The notes under the pieces: model-generated
Seen by the model: only the letters and a program-made list of their open reading frames with translations
Told to the model about the DNA's origin: nothing
Database searches by the model: none
From: a bacterium
Lineage (GTDB): Bacteria > Elusimicrobiota > Elusimicrobia > UBA1565 > UBA9628
NCBI GenBank assembly: GCA_021822495.1
Contig: JAKAQO010000001.1
Location: 310,001 to 374,000 of the forward strand
Direction: 5' to 3'
Length of the DNA: 64,000 nucleotides
Translations under genes and position numbers: made by a program
Shown here: one piece after another, positions 43,575-51,681 of the stretch
Numbering within the stretch: position 1 is the stretch's first letter
Layout: each line of letters begins with the position of its first letter

Positions 43575-44573
43575 ATGAAAAAAAGTCTTTTTGCGATATG
43601 GGGAGCGCTCTTAGCCATTGGTCTCATTTTTTCGCCCGCTTTTTCTCAAACGGAAATCTCAAATCCCTCTCCCTGGTATCAGAAACTCATTCCGCTCGCC
43701 AAGAGCTTTCATTTTAAACCTTCCGGCGCAAAAGCCTACCCCTCCCCTCAAACCCGCTTCGGCGCGCACATCATGCCGGTCGACTTTCATTCAAAATTCC
43801 TGTCGCACGCGCCCAAAGCCTCTTCCTCCAAAATCCTTTTGTCTTATTACGGCGGGCCCCTTCTCAGCCACGTGAAGGTGGTCGTGGTCTATTGGAATAA
43901 AGACGTCGCCTTTCAAGATCAGATTCCGGGGTTTTTCGCCAACATCACCCAAAGCCATTTTTTTGATTGGCTTAAAGAGTATAACGCGCCCCATCAATCC
44001 ATTGGATACGGTTCTCTGGAAGCCATGCACCTGGATCAAAAAGCTCCGTTTAAGAGCCTAGTCGAGGATTCCGAGATTCAGGCTCAGCTTTCAAGGATGA
44101 TCAAAGACGGTTCCGTTCCCGCCGCAGACAAAAACACGCTTTATATGATTTATTTCCCGCCCAAAATGCAAATTGATTTATCCGGGCAAAAATCCTGTCA
44201 GGTCTTCTGCGCCTATCACAACAGCTTTCTCAAAAACGGATCTGAAATTAATTACGGGGTCATTCCCGATCAAGGAGGAAGTTGCGACGGCGGTTGCGGG
44301 CCCAGCCCATCTCGCTTTGACAACGAAACCTCGGTCACCTCGCATGAGCTCACCGAAGCCATCACCGACCCGGCCGTGGGTCTTGTTCAGGGCTCCCAAC
44401 CCGCCTATCCCTTGGGGTGGTATAACGCCTCCGCCGGGGAGATTGGAGATATCTGCGCGGACAAGCAAGGAATGGTGGATGGATACGTCGTTCAAAAGGA
44501 ATGGTCTAATTCCCGCCAGACCTGCGTCAGCTCTTCAGATGATCCCGGTTCGCCCGTTCCATCCCCCAACTAA
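43575..44573 (+). CDS. Exported EXORDIUM/phosphate-induced-like protein
   Basis: The 332-residue protein starts at the ATG at 43575 (GGAGG 9-13 bases before it) with a signal peptide (FAIWGALLAIGLIFSPAFS). Two blocks resemble the plant EXORDIUM/PHI-1 family: SYYGGPLLSHVKVVVVYW in the first half, and TSHELTEAITDP followed by GWYNASAGEIGDIC in the second. His-Glu-X2-Glu with a later Glu and Asp looks like a metal site, but peptidase activity is not shown for the family. Conserved cysteines (SCQVFC, SCDGGC) suggest disulfides. It is monocistronic, ending in a REP palindrome. Confidence 0.7.
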   Translation: MKKSLFAIWGALLAIGLIFSPAFSQTEISNPSPWYQKLIPLAKSFHFKPSGAKAYPSPQTRFGAHIMPVDFHSKFLSHAPKASSSKILLSYYGGPLLSHVKVVVVYWNKDVAFQDQIPGFFANITQSHFFDWLKEYNAPHQSIGYGSLEAMHLDQKAPFKSLVEDSEIQAQLSRMIKDGSVPAADKNTLYMIYFPPKMQIDLSGQKSCQVFCAYHNSFLKNGSEINYGVIPDQGGSCDGGCGPSPSRFDNETSVTSHELTEAITDPAVGLVQGSQPAYPLGWYNASAGEIGDICADKQGMVDGYVVQKEWSNSRQTCVSSSDDPGSPVPSPN

Positions 44574-44594
44574 AAAAGGGGACTGTCCCCTTTT
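44573..44594. repeat. REP-like palindrome between convergent genes
   Basis: AAAAAAGGGGACTGTCCCC followed by TTTTA. Central trinucleotide CTG, so it is in the opposite sense to the copies at 21341 and 22048. It overlaps the ends of both convergent genes (EXORDIUM-like and large TPR protein). The A- and T-flanked stem could serve as a bidirectional terminator. Confidence 0.85.
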
Positions 44595-47550
44595 AGGGCT
44601 TCGAAGGGCTCTGTTCGGACAGGGACTGGGCGTTCTGGATAAATATCCGATACCTCTGGGCCAGATGAGGATCCTGGTTTAAGAGGGCCGCGCTCTTAAA
44701 GTCCGAGACGGCGTTTTCATATTGCCCCATCTTGGTATAGGCCGAGGCGCGGTTTCTCCAATACCTAGTCGCGCGAGGGCTCAATTCTATCGCGCGGCTA
44801 AAAGTGGCCACGGCCTTTGGATAATTGCCAAGGGCGAAATACCCCAATCCCAGGCCGTTATAGGTTTGGGCGCTGACTGGATCTTTCTGAACCGCCAAGG
44901 CATAATTATCTAACGCTTTCTGAAAGTCTTTTTGGAAATAGCGAAGGTTTCCGCCTAGAAAGTAAGCGCGCGCGTTGTTGGGATCAAGATTTAAAGCCGT
45001 GGAAATCTCGGACAAGGCATCCTGGTATTCCTTGCGGATAATCAAAAGAGAGGCGAACTCCAAGCGATAGGAAACATCTCGCGGAGAACCGGTAATCGCG
45101 TTCTCAAAATCGGTCTTCGCCGAATCATAAAGGTGATAGGCGATATAGGCCTCTCCGCGAGCCGCCAAAATTTGGGAATTGTTCGGCAAAATATCCAAGG
45201 CCTTGGAATAGCGCGTGATGGCTTCATCCATTCGCCCGGCGTTGGCGTCGGCATCCGCCTTAATCAGCAAAAGATAGGGGTCCACCTTGTCGGCCGGAGA
45301 CAAGGGCGCGGCCTCGGCAATGGCCCGATAGAAATCATTTTGGGTGTCGTGCGGAATAACAAAACCGAAATCGGGAGAATGCGCGATTGGAAGCAGCAGA
45401 TTCGCCGCCCGGTAATCCTCATGCGCCTGCCGGTAATGATGGGAAGCGGCATGGGCGACGGCCTTGGCCAGATACAAATGAGAATTCCTGATTCCAAGGA
45501 TAATCGCGCGATTTAAATTGTCCAAGGTCTCCCGCGCTTGATGCAAGGCCAAATACGAAAGCCCGCGCTGGAAATAGGCCGGCCCATAAGAAGAATCTGC
45601 TTCCAAAGCCTGATTGCAGAAAGAAATGGCTTTTTCCGGCTTTTTAAGAATCCTCCACGCCTCGCAGGCGCCGATCAAGGCTTCTTTTGAACGCGCGTCC
45701 ACTTTTAAGGCTTTCTGGAAATCCTTCAAAGCTTCTTTCGTTTCGCCCAAAGCCCCCTCGGCCCGAGCCAGATAAATGAGATAGGAAACACTCTTTTCAT
45801 CCAGATCAGCCGCCCGGCCAAAAAACTTCACGGCGCGCTCATCATCGTTACTCCGCCAATAGAGAAGCCCCTTCACGTAATAGGCCGGCGCGTATTTGGA
45901 ATTTTGAGCGAGGACGGAATTGACGTCCTTAAGCCCATGATCCACGTCTCCCAAACGGGAATAGACCTTAGCCCGGGCGACGAGAACTAGTTTTGAATCC
46001 ACCCCCAATTTTAGAGCCTCGTCGAAGGATTTCAGCGCGCCGAGGAAATCCGACATCTCATATTGGACAACTCCCAAATTATATTGGTAAACGGAGGATT
46101 TGGGAGACAAGGAAACCGCCTTAAGCAAATCCTTAAGCCCCTGGTCTTTTTGATGGAGCATCTCGGCCTCGATAACCCCTCGGTCATTATAAGCCTTGGC
46201 ATTCCTTGTATCCGTTTCGATGGCGAAGTTTAAATCACCCAAGGCCTTTTTTAAATGATGGGTGGAAACGTAAAGCCCGGCCCGATCAAGACGCACAAAT
46301 ACGTCTTGCGGGGCGATTCCCACCGCTTGGTTTAAATCATTCAAAGCCTTCGCGTTTTGGCCCGCCTTTTCTTCTATTTTGGCCCGCAAAGTCCAGGGAA
46401 TGGGAGAACTCGGCCCCATCTCAATGGCTAAAGACAAGTCTTTCAGCGCGGCTTTGTCATCTTCATTTTTTCTCTCCAAATTAATTCGCCTGAGAATCGC
46501 GGTCAGAAAAATTCGGGAACAAGGAGCTTTTAAGCAAAGGCTTTCCTCAACCGCTTTGGAATAAGCCTGATTGGCTTTTTTAAAGCTTTTATTTTGCGCG
46601 AAATAATCTCCGATCTGAATGGCCTTCACCGGCGAAAGCCAATAAAGGCTTAAGACTTTTTGATAATCTTTCTCGGCCTTCGATTTTTTCCCTTGAGCGA
46701 AATACGCCGCGGCTCTTTCCAAATAGGGCTTTTCATCCCCGCCCGCTTCTTGAACGGCGCGGTCCGAGTTTTCAAAGGCGGCGGTCGTTTTATTGACGGA
46801 AAACTCAAGCCGGGCCAGGGCTAAATAAGGACGATCATCATCCGGGTTTATCTTCAAGGCTTTTTGATACGCCTCTTCCGCCCGCTTGGGATCATTTTTT
46901 TGAATTAAAATATCGCCTAAAAGAACATAGGCCTCCAAGTCCGCCTGGTTTTTCTGAAGGACCCCGAGCAAATCTTTCAAGGCTTCGGCGGGTTTGTTTT
47001 CCTTATAAAGAATGCGCGCCTTCTCATAAAGGTACAGCGCGGGCGGCGCGGCTTCAATTTGAAGGGCGTCGTTGATATCGCTTAAGGCTTGGTCGTATTT
47101 CCCCAGGGATTGATAAGCCAAGGCTCTTCCCGCTAAAACTTCCGGGGTCTTAATGCCGCGGCTGAGCATTTCGGCATAAGCCTTTAAGGCTAAATTTCCT
47201 TCCCCTCTGATTTCAAAGGAGATGCCCGCCGCCAGAAGGTCCCCACTCCGCATTTGGGAAAATGGTTTTGAGTTATGCGAGAAAATCCAATTAGCGTCCT
47301 TGAGAGAATTCTCAAAGTCTCCCAAACGATCCTCAATAGCCGCCTTAAGCCCTCTTGAGCGCAGCCAATCGGAATCGGCCGATACCGCCTCTTTCGCGTA
47401 AACCAGGGCTTTCCTGAAATGCGTGTTTAAATACATTTCATCGGCCCTCTGATAAAGGCCTCGCGGATGCCGCGAATTATTGGCCCAGACGGGTAAGGAC
47501 AAGAAGAGAAAGGCCCAAATCAAGAATTTTGCTTTTAATTTTAATCCCAT
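44593..47550 (-). CDS. Large exported TPR-repeat protein
   Basis: The 985-residue protein has a signal peptide (AKFLIWAFLFLSLPVWA) followed by at least 20 TPR units without any other recognisable domain. Clear units include AYQSLGKYDQALSDINDALQI, PAYYVKGLLYWRSNDDERAV and AYTKMGQYENAVSDFKSAAL. It should form a long superhelix in the periplasm or on the outer membrane and act as a scaffold; the partner is unknown. It is monocistronic, transcribed away from the AbrB/RelE pair. Confidence 0.88.
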   Translation of the reverse strand: MGLKLKAKFLIWAFLFLSLPVWANNSRHPRGLYQRADEMYLNTHFRKALVYAKEAVSADSDWLRSRGLKAAIEDRLGDFENSLKDANWIFSHNSKPFSQMRSGDLLAAGISFEIRGEGNLALKAYAEMLSRGIKTPEVLAGRALAYQSLGKYDQALSDINDALQIEAAPPALYLYEKARILYKENKPAEALKDLLGVLQKNQADLEAYVLLGDILIQKNDPKRAEEAYQKALKINPDDDRPYLALARLEFSVNKTTAAFENSDRAVQEAGGDEKPYLERAAAYFAQGKKSKAEKDYQKVLSLYWLSPVKAIQIGDYFAQNKSFKKANQAYSKAVEESLCLKAPCSRIFLTAILRRINLERKNEDDKAALKDLSLAIEMGPSSPIPWTLRAKIEEKAGQNAKALNDLNQAVGIAPQDVFVRLDRAGLYVSTHHLKKALGDLNFAIETDTRNAKAYNDRGVIEAEMLHQKDQGLKDLLKAVSLSPKSSVYQYNLGVVQYEMSDFLGALKSFDEALKLGVDSKLVLVARAKVYSRLGDVDHGLKDVNSVLAQNSKYAPAYYVKGLLYWRSNDDERAVKFFGRAADLDEKSVSYLIYLARAEGALGETKEALKDFQKALKVDARSKEALIGACEAWRILKKPEKAISFCNQALEADSSYGPAYFQRGLSYLALHQARETLDNLNRAIILGIRNSHLYLAKAVAHAASHHYRQAHEDYRAANLLLPIAHSPDFGFVIPHDTQNDFYRAIAEAAPLSPADKVDPYLLLIKADADANAGRMDEAITRYSKALDILPNNSQILAARGEAYIAYHLYDSAKTDFENAITGSPRDVSYRLEFASLLIIRKEYQDALSEISTALNLDPNNARAYFLGGNLRYFQKDFQKALDNYALAVQKDPVSAQTYNGLGLGYFALGNYPKAVATFSRAIELSPRATRYWRNRASAYTKMGQYENAVSDFKSAALLNQDPHLAQRYRIFIQNAQSLSEQSPSKP

Positions 47551-47602
47551 ATGAACATATATAAATACAAGTTATTAAATTTTCAAGTCTTAACCAAACG
47601 CC

Positions 47603-47631
47603 TTGACATAAATCAGAATATCTGATATACT
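47603..47631 (+). promoter_or_regulatory. Promoter with embedded operator of the AbrB/RelE pair
   Basis: TTGACA (47603-47608) and TATACT (47626-47631) are separated by exactly 17 bp, nearly a consensus sigma-70 promoter. The spacer contains a perfect inverted repeat, ATCAGA-ATA-TCTGAT (47612-47626), placed so that a bound dimer would block polymerase. The antitoxin gene begins 20 bp downstream. Autoregulation by the AbrB-type protein is inferred. Confidence 0.75.
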
Positions 47632-47650
47632 GAATTTAGGAAATACAGCT

Positions 47651-47926
47651 ATGGCCACGCTCAGAAAAATCAACGAACGGCATCAAATCACGATTCCCCC
47701 CAGCATCCTTCGGGACGCGGGGCTCCCTTCCGCGGGGCTTTATTCCATAGAAGCCAAGGAAGGAAAGATCATTCTTGAGCCCCAGGAAATCAAGGGAAAA
47801 GACCTCGAAGAAGAAGATTGGAAGGCCCTGGAAGCCTTCATCCGCAAGCAAGTTGATTCCGGAGAATGGACGCAATATCCAAACCCCCAAGCGGCCAAGA
47901 GTCACTTTAAACGTCTGCGCAAGTGA
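47651..47926 (+). CDS. AbrB/MazE-type antitoxin
   Basis: The 91-residue protein has an N-terminal SpoVT-AbrB swapped-hairpin domain (LRKINERHQITIPPSILRDAGL) that binds DNA, and a charged C-terminal tail (KGKDLEEEDWKALEAFI) expected to wrap the toxin. Its stop overlaps the toxin gene (GTGA), the standard arrangement of type II modules. The strong promoter upstream contains the likely operator. Confidence 0.85.
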   Translation: MATLRKINERHQITIPPSILRDAGLPSAGLYSIEAKEGKIILEPQEIKGKDLEEEDWKALEAFIRKQVDSGEWTQYPNPQAAKSHFKRLRK

Positions 47927-48225
47927 TTCAAGTCCGTTATCTTCGCTCTTTTGACCAAGCTTTCTTGTCTCTGCCCAAGCGGGATCAAGTTCTCGTGGAA
48001 AACGCGGTCCAGCGGCTTTTGGACTCTTTCGACGACAAGCCCCGCCCCCTGGGCCTGGGGCTTCGGAAACTCAAGGGCTCTTTCTGGGAAGTTCGCGCAT
48101 CCCTAAACAAAAGAGTTCTTTTTACCTTGGACAAGAATTGCGCAACCTTCATTGTAGTCGGAAACCACGATGAAATTCGGCGCGCTCTCGGACGTTCACG
48201 CGGCGTTTCGGGAATCCTTTCATAA
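47923..48225 (+). CDS. RelE/ParE-family toxin
   Basis: The 100-residue protein starts with GTG overlapping the antitoxin stop. The sequence VRYLRSFDQAFLSLPKRDQ, then KLKGSFWEVRASLNKRVLF and VGNHDEIRR fit the RelE-like ribonuclease fold. These toxins cleave mRNA at the ribosome; the basic residues typical of the active site (Arg in EVRAS and NKRVLF) are present. It is followed by a short gap and a new promoter. Confidence 0.82.
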   Translation: MIQVRYLRSFDQAFLSLPKRDQVLVENAVQRLLDSFDDKPRPLGLGLRKLKGSFWEVRASLNKRVLFTLDKNCATFIVVGNHDEIRRALGRSRGVSGILS

Positions 48226-48258
48226 AAGTAAAAAATCGGTAAAAAAAACCGCCGAGCC

Positions 48259-48287
48259 TTGACAAAAAGGCGGCGCGGGGTTAACCT
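48259..48287 (+). promoter_or_regulatory. Predicted sigma-70 promoter of the Gly/Ala-rich gene
   Basis: TTGACA (48259-48264), 17-bp spacer, and TAACCT (48282-48287, a weak -10). The ATG is only 7 bp further, so any transcript would be nearly leaderless. Confidence 0.45.
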
Positions 48288-48293
48288 TAAAGT

Positions 48294-49970
48294 ATGGCAA
48301 CGATAATTTCGACGGCTCCGATACCCGGACTTAAGATTTCAAGAGTAGGCAGTTCGCGCAAGATTAACAAGAATAAAAAGAAAGGCGGCGGGCTGTTTGG
48401 CTTTGGGAGTAAGGCCGCTGAAGAAACCGGAAGTTTAGTCCGCGCCCGCGCGGCCACATCCGTTTTATCGGCGGGGGCTTCCGCCGCTGGCGGCGCGGCG
48501 AGAGCCGCTCTTCCCTTTGGAGCCAAGATTTTCATGACCTTAATGCTGGGCATCGCGGGTTTTGGCGTCTATTCCGCAAGACAAGCCTTTAACAGTCGTC
48601 CCGTCATTCCCGCGGCCAGCCCGCGGGTTTTCGCCCCGCGCTCCGCGCCTCAAACGCAAGCCCCGCAAGCTTCCGCCGCGCCGGCAAATCTTCCAACAGA
48701 TAATCAAGGTTATAGTTCCTTAAACATGGTCAAAGGCGGGCTTCCGGAAATGCAGTCTCCGGCCCCGGCGCCTGTTCAAGCCGCGGCCGCGCCGCCCCCA
48801 ACTCAACCCGCTTCGCCGGCCATTCCCGATATGTCGGCCCTAACCCAGGCGGCTAAAGCCGCCAAGGGCGGAAACGGCGGCAGCCCCTTTGATTCCAAGG
48901 TCGGGCAACTCGACAGCGCGATGCCAAGCCTCTCCGGCGGCGGCCCCGGCCTTTCCGGCGGAGTGGGTATGCCATTTCAGAAAATGCAGCCGGCCGGCTT
49001 TTTGCAAAAACCTAAAGCCATGGCCATGGCCCAAACAGCCCCCAGCATGGGCATGGCTCACGGCGCCGCGTTTGGCGGCGCGGGAAAAGCTTTTAGTCAA
49101 GCCCGAAACGCCGCGGCCTACGGGGGCGCCGCCCAAAACTCAAACGGCGCCGGGGCGGCTTATAATTCCGGAGCGCAATTTGACAGTCCCATCGGCGCGC
49201 CCGCCACCATGGGCGCCCCGCAGGGCATCGGTTCCGGCACCGGGCTTTTAGGCGCCGCGGATGCCAATCCCTCGACTAACCCCAATGGAGGCGGTCAACC
49301 CTCCGGCGGCGGCGGTGGCGGCAACTACGGCAATTCCAATTATTGCCCGGGGTGCATCCCGGGAGGCTCCGGCGGCGGAAGCAACGTCACGCCATGGGGA
49401 GGATTAACGACAGCAGCAGGTCTTCTTCTCACAATAGCTGGATTGATGGTTTTAACAGCCTCTTTGTTGGCTAAGAGTACGATCCCTTGGGTTCTCACAC
49501 TAGCTCAATGGCTTGGAGGAATTGGAGCAACCTTAGCAGCAGCAGCAGCAGTAATGGGAATGATCATAATGTCCCAAGGCCAGACCCTCCAAGGGCTTAT
49601 ATTTACCCTCGGAGGCGGGCTTTTAGTTTGGGGAGGAATCAATGCTCTTATGGGTGCTGGCCAGGAAGCTACAGCATTAGCAAATGCAAACACTCAAACT
49701 ATCGATCAGACTATAAATGAGCAGATGGCGGGTTTCCAACAACAAATGAACAATCTGAATAATGCTTTTCCTTCAGAGATTGTAAGTGATCCATCCAACC
49801 TGGCAACCTATAATCCTGGTAGCCTCAACTATAACCCTCTTCTCGATCCACTGTCTCCCGCCAACGCAGTTGGCCCAACCACCCCATCTGCCGTTTATGA
49901 GACCCCCATTGCTTCTGGTAGCTCAGTGACTGTATCTCAAGCTATTATGAATGGAGCAATTTTACAGTAG
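48294..49970 (+). CDS. Gly/Ala/Pro-rich multi-pass membrane protein
   Basis: The 558-residue protein has a basic N-terminal patch (RKINKNKKKGGGLF), one membrane helix at about 78-95 and a long low-complexity Pro/Ala/Gly/Gln region (100-365; PAPAPVQAAAAPPPTQPASP and similar). A Gly-rich stretch with a Cys pair (YCPGCIPGG) follows. Three further hydrophobic helices lie at about 370-450 and the tail is Asn/Gln/Thr-rich. I do not recognise a family. The DNA changes character at about 49395: GC-rich with C/G third positions before, A/T-richer with A/T third positions after. The gene therefore looks like a mosaic or a recombination product. Confidence 0.7.
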   Translation: MATIISTAPIPGLKISRVGSSRKINKNKKKGGGLFGFGSKAAEETGSLVRARAATSVLSAGASAAGGAARAALPFGAKIFMTLMLGIAGFGVYSARQAFNSRPVIPAASPRVFAPRSAPQTQAPQASAAPANLPTDNQGYSSLNMVKGGLPEMQSPAPAPVQAAAAPPPTQPASPAIPDMSALTQAAKAAKGGNGGSPFDSKVGQLDSAMPSLSGGGPGLSGGVGMPFQKMQPAGFLQKPKAMAMAQTAPSMGMAHGAAFGGAGKAFSQARNAAAYGGAAQNSNGAGAAYNSGAQFDSPIGAPATMGAPQGIGSGTGLLGAADANPSTNPNGGGQPSGGGGGGNYGNSNYCPGCIPGGSGGGSNVTPWGGLTTAAGLLLTIAGLMVLTASLLAKSTIPWVLTLAQWLGGIGATLAAAAAVMGMIIMSQGQTLQGLIFTLGGGLLVWGGINALMGAGQEATALANANTQTIDQTINEQMAGFQQQMNNLNNAFPSEIVSDPSNLATYNPGSLNYNPLLDPLSPANAVGPTTPSAVYETPIASGSSVTVSQAIMNGAILQ

Positions 49971-50034
49971 GAGGAGTTGTGCCCCAAAGGAATTCACCAA
50001 CATTCAACCGATGTATAATATCAAACGTGGGACC

Positions 50035-50190
50035 ATGGCGCTAACTCTAACACAACAAATTGTAGCCTTAGCCTTATGCCCCTTTTTATTTAACGCCTGT
50101 GGATATGAAATCAGTCCCGAATTCTGGGGACACATCACTGATCCCCCTGTCGCTGCCTCAAACCCCAGGTCAAAGACGCCGCGCATTTAG
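50035..50190 (+). CDS. Truncated small lipoprotein
   Basis: The ATG at 50035 opens a 51-residue frame with a lipoprotein signal (QIVALALCPFLFNAC, lipobox FNAC). About 25 residues later the frame runs out of register into a copy of the caspase gene's tail (junction near 50156) and stops. The start of a lipoprotein gene therefore appears joined to unrelated DNA. Composition is A/T-rich like the 3' half of the preceding gene. The original C-terminus is lost. Confidence 0.5.
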   Translation: MALTLTQQIVALALCPFLFNACGYEISPEFWGHITDPPVAASNPRSKTPRI

Positions 50191-50258
50191 ATTCCCGCGA
50201 CCAAGACCCGCAACTGTTGCCGCCTCATTCCCCGGCGGACGGATTGCAGTTGCGATAG
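50157..50258 (+). pseudogene. Orphan 3' end of a caspase-like gene, tail T1
   Basis: The frame beginning CTC AAA CCC CAG reads LKPQVKDAAHLDSRDQDPQL, then LPPHSPADGLQLR and a TAG. It corresponds to the last 33 residues of the intact caspase-like protein at 51682-53094, but ends differently (PADGLQLR instead of PAEDIKLR). No caspase catalytic segment is upstream, so this is the remnant of a lost paralogue. Confidence 0.75.
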
Positions 50259-50311
50259 TCAAAGATTAAATCGGATGACTTTTCCAAAAAATGCTAAAGT
50301 GAATTTGCGCA

Positions 50312-50570
50312 ATGAAAGAGGATATTCTCGGCATCCGGGATTATGACGGCGTCGAAGTCGTCCTTGAGAAATCCGTATGGCATGGAAAAATTCTCCATCC
50401 AGCTCTTGGCCATCCGGAGGTCAGGGATTATTTGGACGAAATAAAGCTAACCGTTCAATCACCGGAAGCCGTTTATGCTAGCGGGGGTAAAGGGCTATGT
50501 CAGCACCGCCTTTATTGCCCGATCTCTTAAAAAGAGAGGTGAAAAATTATGGCCAAGATTGGCAAGCTAA
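50312..50570 (+). pseudogene. Broken toxin-like gene (RelE/PBECR-type fold)
   Basis: An ATG at 50312 opens GIRDYDGVEVVLEKSVW and HPEVRDYLDEIKLTVQSPEAVYAS, similar to the start of small nucleases of the RelE/PBECR type often encoded beside DUF2283. After VYAS the frame is lost, and the matching C-terminus (VKGYVSTAFIARSLKKRGEKLW) follows in the +1 frame from 50487 to a TAA at 50568-50570. Some 30-40 central residues appear deleted. The family label is inferred from pattern memory. Confidence 0.55.
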
Positions 50571-50821
50571 CGCTGGGATATGATCCCAAACGGGATATTT
50601 TGGAAGTGACGATCGGAAACAAGGCCCAGGAGGCGATTTCCGTTGAGGAAGATGATGTGTTCGTTCGAATGCGGCCAGACACTGGAGAACTGGTGGGAAT
50701 GACGATTATCGGGTTCAAACATTATTTATCCGACAGACTCTCCCGCAATGGGAAACCCGTGGAATTCTCCGTTGAGACTCGCGCGCCCGCGGCGCAGCGG
50801 CGAATTGAGAATACCCTTTGA
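50549..50821 (+). CDS. DUF2283-family protein
   Basis: The 90-residue protein has the DUF2283 pattern: GYDPKRDILEVTIGNKAQEA, then VEEDDVFVRMRPDTGELVGMTIIGF. DUF2283 proteins are small and often paired with toxin-like genes; an antitoxin role is suspected, not shown. GAGAGGTG precedes the ATG. Its start lies inside the 3' part of the broken toxin gene, as expected of an original two-gene module. Confidence 0.75.
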   Translation: MAKIGKLTLGYDPKRDILEVTIGNKAQEAISVEEDDVFVRMRPDTGELVGMTIIGFKHYLSDRLSRNGKPVEFSVETRAPAAQRRIENTL

Positions 50822-50841
50822 TTTTAAGTGGGTAAATCTAG

Positions 50842-50935
50842 GACGCCGCTCATTTAGATTCCCGCGACCAGGACCCGCAACTGCTTCCGCCAAATTCCCC
50901 GGCGGAGGATATTAAACTCCGTTAGCTCTTGACGA
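50842..50935 (+). pseudogene. Orphan 3' end of a caspase-like gene, tail T2
   Basis: From GAC (50842) to TAG (50925) it reads DAAHLDSRDQDPQLLPPNSP and then AEDIKLR, exactly the protein end of the intact caspase-like gene. The DNA differs from that gene at only four of 84 positions, and all four are synonymous. The match continues 10 bp past the stop (ctcttgacga). The upstream body of the gene is missing. Confidence 0.8.
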
Positions 50936-50961
50936 AATCAAACTAGTCTGTTAAACTAGTT
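50929..50961 (+). promoter_or_regulatory. Promoter/operator of the Phd-VapC pair
   Basis: TTGACG (50929-50934), 17-bp spacer, TAAACT (50952-50957). A perfect inverted repeat, AACTAGT (50941-50947) with ACTAGTT (50955-50961), overlaps the spacer and -10. The ATG of the antitoxin is at 50964, about where transcription should start, so the message may be leaderless. The -35 box lies in the copied downstream end of tail T2. Confidence 0.6.
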
Positions 50962-50963
50962 AT

Positions 50964-51206
50964 ATGGAACATCCCATCAGCGCTTTTGAGGCCAAAACCC
51001 ATCTTTCGGAACTTCTGCGAAAGGCGGAAATGGGGGAATCCTTTCTCATTCTTAAAAGAGGCCGGCCCGTCGCGCATCTAACGCCTATAGTGGAAGAAAA
51101 AACATCCTCCTTCCTGGAAATCCTTGACCGCTTAAGCTCTCTCCGAAAAAAAATTCCGGGCCGCATGGACGTCCTTAAGCTCATCCAATCGGGACGGCGA
51201 TATTAA
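50964..51206 (+). CDS. Phd/YefM-type antitoxin
   Basis: The 80-residue protein has the Phd/YefM fold pattern: PISAFEAKTHLSELLRKAEM followed by LILKRGRPVAHLTPI. The N-terminus binds DNA, while the C-terminal part (LEILDRLSSLRKK) should neutralise the toxin. It has no Shine-Dalgarno sequence, consistent with a leaderless start. It shares one base with the start of the PIN toxin gene (TAATG). Confidence 0.85.
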   Translation: MEHPISAFEAKTHLSELLRKAEMGESFLILKRGRPVAHLTPIVEEKTSSFLEILDRLSSLRKKIPGRMDVLKLIQSGRRY

Positions 51207-51622
51207 TGGATTGCGTCCTGGACGCTTCCACCGCCTTGGCCGCGGTCTTGCCCGATGAACGCTCGGGTCAGGCCGAGCAGATGTTGCGGCGCTTTTCTAA
51301 AAACAAAGATGGGCGCTTTCTCATTCCCGAGCTCTGGTGGCATGAAGTGTCCAACGCCCTTTTAAGCGCTTATCGCCAAAAACGACTCAAGGAAGCTGAG
51401 ATGGAGAGAATTGCCGAACTCTTGAATCAGTGGCCCCTCCGCCCCGAATCTTCTTCCGGATACGAATTCTCCCGCCGCCACAGGGCTTTGGCTCTTTCTC
51501 ACCGCCTCTCTGTTTACGACTGCGTTTATCTTGAGCTTGCCGAGCGCAAAGGCCTCCCCCTGGCGACTCTTGACGAAGAGATGCGAGCCGCGGCGAAACG
51601 TTTGGGAATTTCGGTATTGTAA
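51206..51622 (+). CDS. PIN-domain (VapC-type) toxin
   Basis: The 138-residue protein has a PIN-domain ribonuclease pattern. The acidic active-site residues are visible: Asp in VLDASTA, Glu in WWHEVSNAL, Asp in VYDCVYLELA and Asp in ATLDEEM. VapC toxins cleave tRNA or rRNA. The gene is directly downstream of its antitoxin gene. A caspase-like gene follows. Confidence 0.88.
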   Translation: MDCVLDASTALAAVLPDERSGQAEQMLRRFSKNKDGRFLIPELWWHEVSNALLSAYRQKRLKEAEMERIAELLNQWPLRPESSSGYEFSRRHRALALSHRLSVYDCVYLELAERKGLPLATLDEEMRAAAKRLGISVL

Positions 51623-51681
51623 GATTGCTTATGTTCACTAATTCACCTCAAGATTCACGCTCTTATGTTAAAGATATCCGA

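Noticed and set aside
47636-47905. Minus-strand 89-residue frame opposite the AbrB gene
   Set aside because: It is antisense to a well-supported antitoxin gene with promoter and operator, and has no ribosome site or recognisable product.
50157-50935. CRISPR-like array from the repeated caspase tails
   Set aside because: Only three copies, unequal spacing of hundreds of bases, and the repeats are coding sequence.
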